Of a DNA stretch of 18,150 nucleotides, positions 6,564 through 13,278 are shown piece after piece. The stretch lies in NCBI GenBank assembly GCA_900756035.1, contig CAAEIR010000273.1, forward strand, positions 1 to 18,150, written 5' to 3'. Numbering within the stretch: position 1 is the stretch's first letter; every line of letters starts with the position of its first letter. The DNA comes from an uncultured Anaerostipes sp. GTDB taxonomy: Bacteria; Bacillota; Clostridia; Lachnospirales; Lachnospiraceae. The notes beneath the pieces were generated by a model. The model saw only the letters and a program-made list of their open reading frames with translations. It was not told the DNA's origin and searched no databases. Position numbers and translations under genes: made by a program.

Positions 6564-7715
6564 TTATTTTTTTCTTTTTCCAAAGAAACCTTTATGTTCA
6601 TGCTCCTCTTTCTTCGGAACCTCTCCCATAGCTTCCTGGAATCTCTGAAGTGCAGCTCTCTGCTCTCCACTTAAATGATCCGGTACCTGTATCACGAGAG
6701 TTACAAAGTGATCTCCACGAACATTTTTATTACGTACAAGCGGCACACCTTTTCCTTTTAACCGGACTCTTGTATCTGTCTGTGTTCCCGGTTTTATCGT
6801 ATATTCATATGGGCCGTCTACTGTAGGAATCTGAATCTTTGCTCCAAGCGCTGCCTGTGTAAAGGAAATAGGCTCTGTAGAATAAATATTCGTATCCTGA
6901 CGCTGGAACTTCGGATGCCGTTCAACCAAAACTTCAACCAACAGGTCTCCTCTTGGGCCTCCGTTAACTCCCGGCTCTCCTTTTCCACGAATTCTGATAC
7001 TCTGCCCGTTGTCAATTCCGGCAGGTACCGTAACTTCGATCGTCTTTCGGTTACTTACATATCCGGTTCCGTGACAGCTGGTACATTTGTCGCGAATTAC
7101 TTTTCCGCTTCCATGACACTCCGGACAAGTCTGAACATTCTGAACAGTTCCAAACATAGACTGCTGTGTATAAACAACCTGTCCTCTTCCCCCACATTTT
7201 GGACATGTCTCCGGACTCGTACCAGGTTTTGCACCGGTTCCGTGACAGGTCGTACACTCGTCTTTCAAGGTAATTTCTATTTTCTTCGATGTACCAAATA
7301 CAGCTTCTTCAAAAGTAACATGAATTCTGGCACGCACATGCGCTCCCTGTGCCGGACGGTTCGCCTGACTCCGACTGCCGCCCCGGCCTCCGCCAAACAT
7401 GCCGCCGAAGATATCACCAAAGATATCGCCCATATCACCACCGAAATCAAAACCACCAAATCCGCCGCCCTGGAAGCCGCCACCCTGCTCAAAGGCAGCA
7501 TGACCAAACTGGTCATACTGCGCTTTTTTCTCAGAATCACTTAATACTTCGTAAGCTTCTGAAGCTTCTTTAAATTTTGCTTCTGCTACTTTATCTCCGG
7601 GATTGGTATCCGGATGATATTTTTTGGCAAGCTTTCGGTAGGCTTTTTTGATTTCTGCATCTGAGGCACTGCGATCAACACCTAATACCTCATAATAATC
7701 TCTTTTCTCTGCCAT
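6564..7715 (-). CDS. dnaJ: Molecular chaperone DnaJ (Hsp40)
   Basis: DnaJ binds unfolded proteins and stimulates the DnaK ATPase. The 383-residue protein is a complete type I Hsp40. The J-domain (about 5-70) holds the essential HPD at 34-36. A Gly/Phe-rich linker follows (about 75-115). The zinc domain has four CxxCxGxG repeats (CTTCHGTG, CPKCGGRG, CPECHGSG, CTSCHGTG), and the C-terminal substrate-binding domains end in a basic tail (GFFGKRKK). It is the last gene of the heat-shock operon, 22 bases after dnaK, and is followed at once by a strong terminator. The ATG at 7715 has an AAGG-type ribosome binding site. All parts are normal. Confidence 0.98.
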   Translation of the reverse strand: MAEKRDYYEVLGVDRSASDAEIKKAYRKLAKKYHPDTNPGDKVAEAKFKEASEAYEVLSDSEKKAQYDQFGHAAFEQGGGFQGGGFGGFDFGGDMGDIFGDIFGGMFGGGRGGSRSQANRPAQGAHVRARIHVTFEEAVFGTSKKIEITLKDECTTCHGTGAKPGTSPETCPKCGGRGQVVYTQQSMFGTVQNVQTCPECHGSGKVIRDKCTSCHGTGYVSNRKTIEVTVPAGIDNGQSIRIRGKGEPGVNGGPRGDLLVEVLVERHPKFQRQDTNIYSTEPISFTQAALGAKIQIPTVDGPYEYTIKPGTQTDTRVRLKGKGVPLVRNKNVRGDHFVTLVIQVPDHLSGEQRAALQRFQEAMGEVPKKEEHEHKGFFGKRKK

Positions 7716-7737
7716 TTTAGTCTACCTTTTCTCAAAA

Positions 7738-9597
7738 TTAAACTTCTTTGTAATCTCCGTCTACAACATTATCATCTGCTCCGCCCGCACTCTGTCCGGC
7801 ACCTGCTGCTCCGCCTTCCGGTGCTGCCTGACCAGCCGCAGCTTCATACATCTTCGCAAACAGATTCTGTGCACTTGTCATCAGTTTCTCTTTCTTTGCT
7901 TTCATGTCTTCTACCTGAGCATCTGTCATTTCCTGATCTTTTGTCTGCTCTACAAGGTCTTTCAGATCTTTTAAGTCAGCTTCAACTGCCGCTTTTTCAG
8001 AAGCATCTACTTTATCTCCGGCTTCTTCCAGAGCTTTTTCTGTCTGGAATACCATGGAATCAGCTTCATTTCTTGCGTCAATCGCTTCTTTACGTTTCTT
8101 ATCCTGTGCTTCGAATTCTGCAGCTTCTTTTACAGCCTTATCGATATCTTCATCAGACATGTTAGATCCTGCTGTAATTGTAATATGCTGTTCTTTTCCT
8201 GTTCCAAGGTCTTTTGCAGATACATTTACAATACCGTTGGCATCAATATCGAATGTAACTTCAATCTGAGGTACTCCACGTCTTGCAGGAGCGATACCAT
8301 CCAGTCTGAATCTTCCAAGAGACTTATTATCTCTTGCGAACTGTCTCTCACCCTGTACAACGTTGATATCTACTGCGCTCTGGTTATCTTCTGCTGTTGA
8401 GAAAATCTGGCTCTTCTTTGTAGGAATGGTTGTGTTTCTTTCAATTAATCTTGTTGCAACTCCACCCATTGTCTCGATAGACAGTGATAATGGAGTAACA
8501 TCCAGAAGAAGGATATCGCCTGCTCCTGCATCACCTGCTAACTTACCACCCTGAACAGATGCACCGATTGCTACACATTCGTCCGGATTGATTCCCTTGA
8601 ATGGCTCTTTTCCTGTCATCTGCTGTACTTTATCCTGTACTGCCGGAATACGTGTAGAACCACCAACCAATAATACTTTGCTTAATTCAGACGCTGTCAT
8701 TCCGGCATCATTTAATGCTGTAGTTACAGGTCCTGCTGTTCTTTCTACAAGGCTTAATGTCAATTCATCGAATTTTGCTCTTGTCAGGTTCATGTCGAAG
8801 TGTTTTGGTCCTTCTGCTGTTGCTGTGATAAATGGAAGGTTGATGTTTGTAGTTGTTGCAGAAGATAACTCTTTCTTCGCTTTTTCAGCTGCTTCTTTTA
8901 ATCTCTGCATTGCCATCTTATCTGCAGATAAGTCTACACCTTCCTGTTTTTTGAATTCATCTAACATATACTGTGTAATTACGTTATCAAAATCATCTCC
9001 ACCTAACTTGTTGTCTCCGGCTGTAGATAATACTTCGATAACTCCGTCACCGATTTCAATGATAGATACGTCAAATGTACCACCACCTAAATCGTATACC
9101 ATAATCTTCTGCTCTTCTTCGTTGTCAAGTCCATAAGATAAAGCGGCTGCTGTAGGCTCGTTGATGATACGTTTTACATCAAGTCCCGCAATTTTACCTG
9201 CATCTTTGGTTGCCTGACGCTGAGCATCATTAAAGTAAGCCGGAACAGTAATAACTGCCTCTGTTACTTTTTCTCCAAGATAGTTTTCTGCATCTGATTT
9301 TAATTTCTGAAGAACCATTGCAGAAATCTCCTGTGGAGAATATGCTTTGTCGTCGATGGTTACTTTATAATCTGTTCCCATATGTCTCTTAATAGAAGAG
9401 ATTGTCTTATCTGCATTGGTAACTGCCTGACGTTTTGCAGGTTCTCCGATAGCACGCTCTCCTGTTTTTGTAAATGCTACTACAGATGGTGTTGTTCTCA
9501 TTCCCTCTGCATTTGTAATAACGGTAGGTTTTCCACCTTCCATAACGGCTACACAGCTGTTTGTTGTTCCCAAGTCAATACCAATAATTTTACCCAT
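7738..9597 (-). CDS. dnaK: Molecular chaperone DnaK (Hsp70)
   Basis: DnaK binds and releases unfolded polypeptides in an ATP-driven cycle with DnaJ and GrpE. The 619-residue protein has the Hsp70 opening GIDLGTTNSCVAVMEGG, the ATPase signatures VYDLGGGTFDVSI and LVGGSTRIPAVQ, the interdomain linker region DILLLDVTPLSLSIET, a beta substrate-binding domain and a helical lid. The C-terminal tail is rich in Gly and Ala and ends DGDYKEV. Its length is like Bacillus DnaK and shorter than E. coli, which has an extra ATPase-domain insert. Gene order grpE-dnaK-dnaJ is the standard Firmicutes one. AGGAGG lies upstream of the start. Expression should be under HrcA/CIRCE control from the operon promoter at 11304-11332. 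Confidence 0.99.
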   Translation of the reverse strand: MGKIIGIDLGTTNSCVAVMEGGKPTVITNAEGMRTTPSVVAFTKTGERAIGEPAKRQAVTNADKTISSIKRHMGTDYKVTIDDKAYSPQEISAMVLQKLKSDAENYLGEKVTEAVITVPAYFNDAQRQATKDAGKIAGLDVKRIINEPTAAALSYGLDNEEEQKIMVYDLGGGTFDVSIIEIGDGVIEVLSTAGDNKLGGDDFDNVITQYMLDEFKKQEGVDLSADKMAMQRLKEAAEKAKKELSSATTTNINLPFITATAEGPKHFDMNLTRAKFDELTLSLVERTAGPVTTALNDAGMTASELSKVLLVGGSTRIPAVQDKVQQMTGKEPFKGINPDECVAIGASVQGGKLAGDAGAGDILLLDVTPLSLSIETMGGVATRLIERNTTIPTKKSQIFSTAEDNQSAVDINVVQGERQFARDNKSLGRFRLDGIAPARRGVPQIEVTFDIDANGIVNVSAKDLGTGKEQHITITAGSNMSDEDIDKAVKEAAEFEAQDKKRKEAIDARNEADSMVFQTEKALEEAGDKVDASEKAAVEADLKDLKDLVEQTKDQEMTDAQVEDMKAKKEKLMTSAQNLFAKMYEAAAGQAAPEGGAAGAGQSAGGADDNVVDGDYKEV

Positions 9598-9627
9598 GAT
9601 CTATTTCCTCCTAAGATATATTCTTTG

Positions 9628-10200
9628 TTAGTTTGCTACTTTTACCATGCTATGGCGCAGTACATTTTCTTTGTACATATAGCCTTTCTGCATTTCTTCT
9701 ACGACAATATTATCTCCATATTGTTCATCTTCTACATGCAGAACTGCGTTATGAAGATTGGCATCAAATTCTTTGCCTTCTGCTTCCATTGCAGATACTC
9801 CCAGATCTTCAAATACAGACATCAGCTGTTTATAGATCTGCTGAATTCCCTGTACAAAAGCAGAGTCTTTATCTTCTTCTGCTACTGCATCCAGTCCCCG
9901 CTCAAAATTGTCAATTACCGGAAGTAATTTTTCCAAAACGCCCATGGCACCCAAATCATAACGCTGTACAGCTTCTTTTGCGGTACGTTTTCTTGCATTC
10001 TCAAATTCTGCCATAAGTCTTTGATATTTATCCTTCCAATCAGCAATCTGAGCTTCCAGCTCTGCTGTCTTATCTGCCTCTTTGGTCTCCTCCTTGGATT
10101 CCTCTTTTGAAGTATCGTCTCTGGTTTCCTGTTCTTCTATATTTTCAGCAGTTTCTTCTGCATTCTTTGCCTCTTCTTTGATATTCTCTTCTTTTCTCAT
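9628..10200 (-). CDS. grpE: Nucleotide exchange factor GrpE
   Basis: GrpE releases ADP from DnaK. The 190-residue protein has a highly acidic, low-complexity N-terminus (about 1-50, many Glu and Lys), a long coiled-coil helix (about 50-95, including YQRLMAEFENARKRTAKE) and a C-terminal beta domain with the family pattern ending MQKGYMYKENVLRHSMVKVAN. The start ATG at 10200 was preferred because AAAGGAAG lies seven bases before it; an in-frame ATG at 10242 would overlap the end of hrcA. It sits 16 bases after hrcA and 30 before dnaK in the heat-shock operon. Nothing unusual. Confidence 0.97.
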   Translation of the reverse strand: MRKEENIKEEAKNAEETAENIEEQETRDDTSKEESKEETKEADKTAELEAQIADWKDKYQRLMAEFENARKRTAKEAVQRYDLGAMGVLEKLLPVIDNFERGLDAVAEEDKDSAFVQGIQQIYKQLMSVFEDLGVSAMEAEGKEFDANLHNAVLHVEDEQYGDNIVVEEMQKGYMYKENVLRHSMVKVAN

Positions 10201-10216
10201 CCCTTCACTTCCTTTC

Positions 10217-11248
10217 TTAAGTGCTTTCCCTAAAGATATCATCCAGTTCTTCTGTGAGGTTCTTTAAAGTTTTTACAACTTTTTTATAGTCCATTCTCTT
10301 AGGGCCGATAATTCCCACGGTCCCTGTTCCTCCTTCTGCCAGCTCATACGTTGCTGTAACAATACTGCAGTCTTTCATGTTCTGTACCGGAGATTCTTCT
10401 CCGATATAAACCTGAATCCCATGATGTCCGCTGTCCTGATCTAATGTTGAGTCTACCAGCTTTGCAAGAGACTTTTTCTCCACCAGAGTGTTTAATAACT
10501 CTGTGGCACGATCCGGATTCCCAAGTTCCGGATAGCGCAAAATATTTGCCGCTCCTCCGGTATAAATCTCCATCTGGTCTGCCTCGTGGATCGTCTTTGC
10601 AATTTCTTCAAGAATCAGTTCTAATACATCCTGACGTATTCCTGCCTGCTCCCGCATCGTCTGAATCAGTTCCAGATTAATTTCCCTTAAGGATAACCCC
10701 TGTAAAAATGTATTCAGCAAAACATTAAGCTTTAATACATCCTCATTTGACAATGGTTCGTCAACAGATATCATCTTGTTCTTCACAATATTTCCCTGCG
10801 TCACAATTACCGCGAGCAGATGCTCAGAATCAATCTGAGAAAGCTGGACAAACTTCAAAGTCACATTCTGATAGTGAGGTGCTGATACCATCGTGGCATA
10901 ATTCGTACTGTTTGCCAGTACCATCGCCACCTGTTTCAAAAGCCCCTCCATCTTATCCACCTTGTGGATCAATGCCTTCTTCTCTTCATCTTCGCTTTCC
11001 CTCTCCATCATCAGCTGATCAACATAAAAACGATAGCCTGCATCGGAAGGAATCCTTCCTGCTGATGTATGAGGCTGTAAGATAAATCCCATATCTTCCA
11101 GATCTGCCATCTCATTTCGAATCGTAGCCGAACTCAACCTCAGATCCGGATGCTTGGAAATAGTTCTTGATCCTACCGGCTCACCGGTCTCAAGATAATT
11201 CGCAATAATCGCTTTCAATATTAACTTTTTACGATCATTCAATTCCAT
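10217..11248 (-). CDS. hrcA: Heat-inducible transcription repressor HrcA
   Basis: HrcA represses class I heat-shock genes by binding CIRCE, and is kept active by the GroE chaperonin. The 343-residue protein has an N-terminal winged helix (about 1-75, with SSATIRNEMADLEDMGFI and the following wing containing PHTSAGRIPSDAGYRFYVD), a GAF-like domain and the C-terminal dimerisation region ending LTEELDDIFREST. The start was set at ATG 11248 with GGGAGG just upstream; an earlier in-frame ATG at 11272 lies inside the CIRCE element and would put the operator in the coding region. It is the first gene of hrcA-grpE-dnaK-dnaJ and so represses its own operon. Confidence 0.97.
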   Translation of the reverse strand: MELNDRKKLILKAIIANYLETGEPVGSRTISKHPDLRLSSATIRNEMADLEDMGFILQPHTSAGRIPSDAGYRFYVDQLMMERESEDEEKKALIHKVDKMEGLLKQVAMVLANSTNYATMVSAPHYQNVTLKFVQLSQIDSEHLLAVIVTQGNIVKNKMISVDEPLSNEDVLKLNVLLNTFLQGLSLREINLELIQTMREQAGIRQDVLELILEEIAKTIHEADQMEIYTGGAANILRYPELGNPDRATELLNTLVEKKSLAKLVDSTLDQDSGHHGIQVYIGEESPVQNMKDCSIVTATYELAEGGTGTVGIIGPKRMDYKKVVKTLKNLTEELDDIFREST

Positions 11249-11265
11249 ATCTTCGCCTCCCGTTA

Positions 11266-11292
11266 TTAGCACTCAGCTCTATCGAGTGCTAA
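11266..11292. promoter_or_regulatory. CIRCE operator (HrcA binding site)
   Basis: TTAGCACTC (11266-11274) and GAGTGCTAA (11284-11292) are perfect inverted repeats with exactly nine bases between, identical to the CIRCE consensus. The element lies just downstream of the predicted transcription start of hrcA and before its ribosome binding site, so it acts as DNA operator and as a 5' leader hairpin. This is direct evidence for HrcA control of the operon. Confidence 0.98.
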
Positions 11293-11303
11293 CATCTATG
11301 ATT

Positions 11304-11332
11304 AAAGTATCACTTTTATTTTTTATTGTCAA
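11304..11332 (-). promoter_or_regulatory. Sigma-A type promoter of the hrcA operon
   Basis: Minus strand: perfect -35 TTGACA (11327-11332), 17-base spacer, -10 TACTTT (11304-11309). The predicted start of transcription is near 11297, directly before CIRCE. The -10 is weak, but position and -35 are convincing. Confidence 0.8.
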
Positions 11333-11410
11333 CCTTTTCGGGAAATATTTTTGAAATTTTGTTCAATTTCCGTCCCATTCTTCATAAACTCAAAGAAAGG
11401 AGGAAAAATC

Positions 11411-11698
11411 ATGCACCAAAATACAAATCTCGAACTGGAACGAATGAAATTGAAAAGCAAATACCAGCAGATGAATTACGGAAATTCCTGCTCCCGGGAG
11501 GAAGACCACACTCCAACCTACTGGTCCTATTTAAAACTCCGTATTGGCTTCTCTGTCCTTCTTCTTTTCTTTATTGTGGCATCTGTCAAAGCTTTTGATT
11601 CTTCTGAAACTCAAAAAGTACAAAGTGTCATTCAGCAAATGGACCAGCAAGATCCTTACACGCAGAAAATCCTACAGCGGATTCAAACTTCTTTCTAA
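11411..11698 (+). CDS. Small single-pass membrane protein of unknown function
   Basis: The 95-residue protein has a polar N-terminus (1-40), one hydrophobic segment at about 43-62 (LRIGFSVLLLFFIVASVKAF) and a Gln-rich helical tail (QSVIQQMDQQDPYTQKILQRIQ). It is probably an inner-membrane protein with short domains on both sides; I do not recognise a family. ATG 11411 was chosen because AAAGGAGG lies at 11396-11403; an in-frame upstream ATG at 11351 has no such site. It is divergent from hrcA and its leader starts near the CIRCE region. A shared bidirectional terminator at 11746-11785 separates it from the DeoR gene. That it is a gene is likely; its function is unknown. Confidence 0.7.
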   Translation: MHQNTNLELERMKLKSKYQQMNYGNSCSREEDHTPTYWSYLKLRIGFSVLLLFFIVASVKAFDSSETQKVQSVIQQMDQQDPYTQKILQRIQTSF

Positions 11699-11745
11699 AA
11701 TTTTTTACAAAGGATAGCTTTTCTTACTTTATAAAATGAAAAGAA

Positions 11746-11785
11746 TCCGGTACACCGATGTTTCTTCCAACATCTATGTACCGGA
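11746..11785. terminator. Bidirectional terminator between small membrane protein and DeoR genes
   Basis: TCCGGTACA (11746-11754) and TGTACCGGA (11777-11785) pair perfectly; GATG/CATC add an inner stem after a small internal loop, with a 10-base loop. On the plus strand it is followed by CAATCTTCTTATTTTTCT, and on the minus strand by TTCTTTTCATTTTAT. It therefore can stop both converging transcripts. Confidence 0.8.
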
Positions 11786-11793
11786 CAATCTTC

Positions 11794-12552
11794 TTATTTT
11801 TCTACTCTTTCTATGAGTATTCCTTTATTTTCTATGGATGCCTTTGTTTCCTCCGGCATATCCTGATCTGTGAAAATCATATGAATCTCTCTCAATCGCG
11901 ACTGCAAAACGACTCCATGTTCTCTGAATTTACTGGAATCTGTTAAAATAATCGCTTTCTTCGCAGATGCCATCATACTTTTCATCGCTTCTGCCCTCAG
12001 CATATCACCGCAGGTAAATCCGACTTCCGGTATATATCCATCTGTTCCCATAAACAGTTTATCTACGTAAAACGCCTCTGCGCAGGTCTTTACCATAGGC
12101 CCGACCATCACTTCCGCTTCTTTCTGATATTCTCCGCCAAGAAGAATCACTTTGGAAACCCCGCCTTCTGAATTCCGAATAAATCTGGCAATAAATGCTG
12201 AGTTCGTAATCACTGTGATATCTTTCTTTGTTTCCGCCAGATACTTTACCAGAAGCGCACAGCTTGATCCTGACTCTACCATAATAGTCTCGCCATCCTG
12301 AACAATTCGCGCCGCTGCCTGAGCAATTCTCTGTTTCACATCGTAACGCACTGCCAGACGATTTCCGATATCCGACATATTCTTAATAGACGCATATCCG
12401 TGTTCTCTTACAAGCAGCTCCATATCATCCAGAGCATCCAGATCCTTCCGAATGGTTACCTGCGACACTCCCAGCATCTCTGACAAAGCTGCCACTTCAA
12501 CCTTTTTCTTTTTCGCTACAATCTCAAGAATCTTCGTTTGTCTGTCTGTCAT
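11794..12552 (-). CDS. DeoR/GlpR family transcriptional regulator
   Basis: The 252-residue protein has the N-terminal DeoR helix-turn-helix (about 5-55, with VAALSEMLGVSQVTIRKDLDALD and a following wing) and a C-terminal DeoRC sensor domain of the sugar-phosphate-binding type (VESGSSCALLVKYL, VITNSAF, VILLGGEYQ, FMGTDGY, LTDSSKF). Such proteins usually repress sugar catabolic genes until a phosphorylated sugar binds. The start is ATG 12552, eight bases after GAGGAG; an in-frame TTG at 12570 precedes the ribosome binding site. It is the last gene of the operon with the glycyl radical enzyme and the aldolase, 21 bases after the aldolase, so it most likely controls this cluster, and repeats in the divergent promoter region could be its operators. 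Its effector is not known. Confidence 0.93.
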   Translation of the reverse strand: MTDRQTKILEIVAKKKKVEVAALSEMLGVSQVTIRKDLDALDDMELLVREHGYASIKNMSDIGNRLAVRYDVKQRIAQAAARIVQDGETIMVESGSSCALLVKYLAETKKDITVITNSAFIARFIRNSEGGVSKVILLGGEYQKEAEVMVGPMVKTCAEAFYVDKLFMGTDGYIPEVGFTCGDMLRAEAMKSMMASAKKAIILTDSSKFREHGVVLQSRLREIHMIFTDQDMPEETKASIENKGILIERVEK

Positions 12553-12573
12553 GTGCCCTACTCCTCTCAAATC

Positions 12574-13254
12574 CTACAGATCGCAGATACCTTTTCCTTC
12601 TCCGTAAACACTATACCAATCCTGATTAAAGTCTGTGACTGCTTTCTCAATGTTTGGATTTGCAAATACCTGTTTTAAAATCGCATATGGCGCTGTAATT
12701 GCTTCTGCTCCATACGTAAATGCATTTTTCACCTGCTCAACACCCTTGAAAGATGCCGCAACAATCTTGCAGTCATATCCGTCATTTTCAATGCGATCCT
12801 GAAGATCACTGATTAATTCCATTGGATTACTTCCAAGATTTCCAATACGGTTTACGTATGGCGCAATATAATCTGCTCCTGCTGCCAGTGCAAAATATGC
12901 CTGCATTAAATCATAAACTGCTGTAGCTGTAACATTCACACCTTCTGCCTTCAAAATTTTAATTGCTTTTAACCCTTCGTAAGATGCCGGAACTTTAATA
13001 TATACCTGATCATCAATCTCTTTTAAAATTCTGTGAGATTCTTCCACGATTGCCTCTGCATCCAGAGAAATAACCTGAACATGAAGACTTCTCTCTTCTC
13101 CGATAATTTCACGAACCTTACGCATATGTCCGAAAAAATCCTGCGGCGCTGTTTTCTTTACGATGGACGGATTACTTGTAACTCCTGCAATCGGCATATG
13201 GTCTACACCATCTTTGATTTCTTCAAGATCTACTGTGTCTAAAATAAACTCCAT
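12574..13254 (-). CDS. fsa: Fructose-6-phosphate aldolase (FSA/TalC-type transaldolase-like)
   Basis: The 226-residue TIM-barrel protein belongs to the short transaldolase/FSA group (E. coli FsaA has 220). Schiff-base Lys87 lies in VYIKVP, Asp6 in ILDT, and SNPSIV follows the second strand. Residues said to separate true FSA from transaldolase are Gln60 (HVQV) and Tyr133 (APYVNR), equivalent to Gln59 and Tyr131 of FsaA; both favour aldolase. FSA cleaves fructose 6-phosphate or 1-deoxyfructose 6-phosphate, giving glyceraldehyde 3-phosphate with dihydroxyacetone or hydroxyacetone. ATG 13254 has AGGAGG nine bases upstream; a TTG at 13260 is too close to that site. It follows the glycyl radical enzyme by 24 bases, as FSA genes lie near ybiW and pflD in E. 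coli, which suggests it acts on the product of that enzyme. Confidence 0.9.
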   Translation of the reverse strand: MEFILDTVDLEEIKDGVDHMPIAGVTSNPSIVKKTAPQDFFGHMRKVREIIGEERSLHVQVISLDAEAIVEESHRILKEIDDQVYIKVPASYEGLKAIKILKAEGVNVTATAVYDLMQAYFALAAGADYIAPYVNRIGNLGSNPMELISDLQDRIENDGYDCKIVAASFKGVEQVKNAFTYGAEAITAPYAILKQVFANPNIEKAVTDFNQDWYSVYGEGKGICDL

Positions 13255-13278
13255 TTTCAAATTCCTCCTAAATGCTTT

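Noticed and set aside
6915..7544. Long plus-strand open frame of 209 codons opposite dnaJ
   Set aside because: It is antisense to a complete dnaJ, has no ribosome binding site and resembles no protein; it results from dnaJ codon composition.
8588..9136. 182-codon plus-strand open frame opposite dnaK
   Set aside because: Shadow of the highly conserved dnaK coding strand; no start signals.
9382..9927. 181-codon plus-strand open frame spanning the dnaK/grpE junction
   Set aside because: Antisense to two certain genes, Cys/Phe-rich shadow translation, no ribosome binding site.
11249..11272. Upstream ATG of hrcA at 11272
   Set aside because: It lies inside the CIRCE arm and lacks a ribosome binding site, while ATG 11248 follows GGGAGG.
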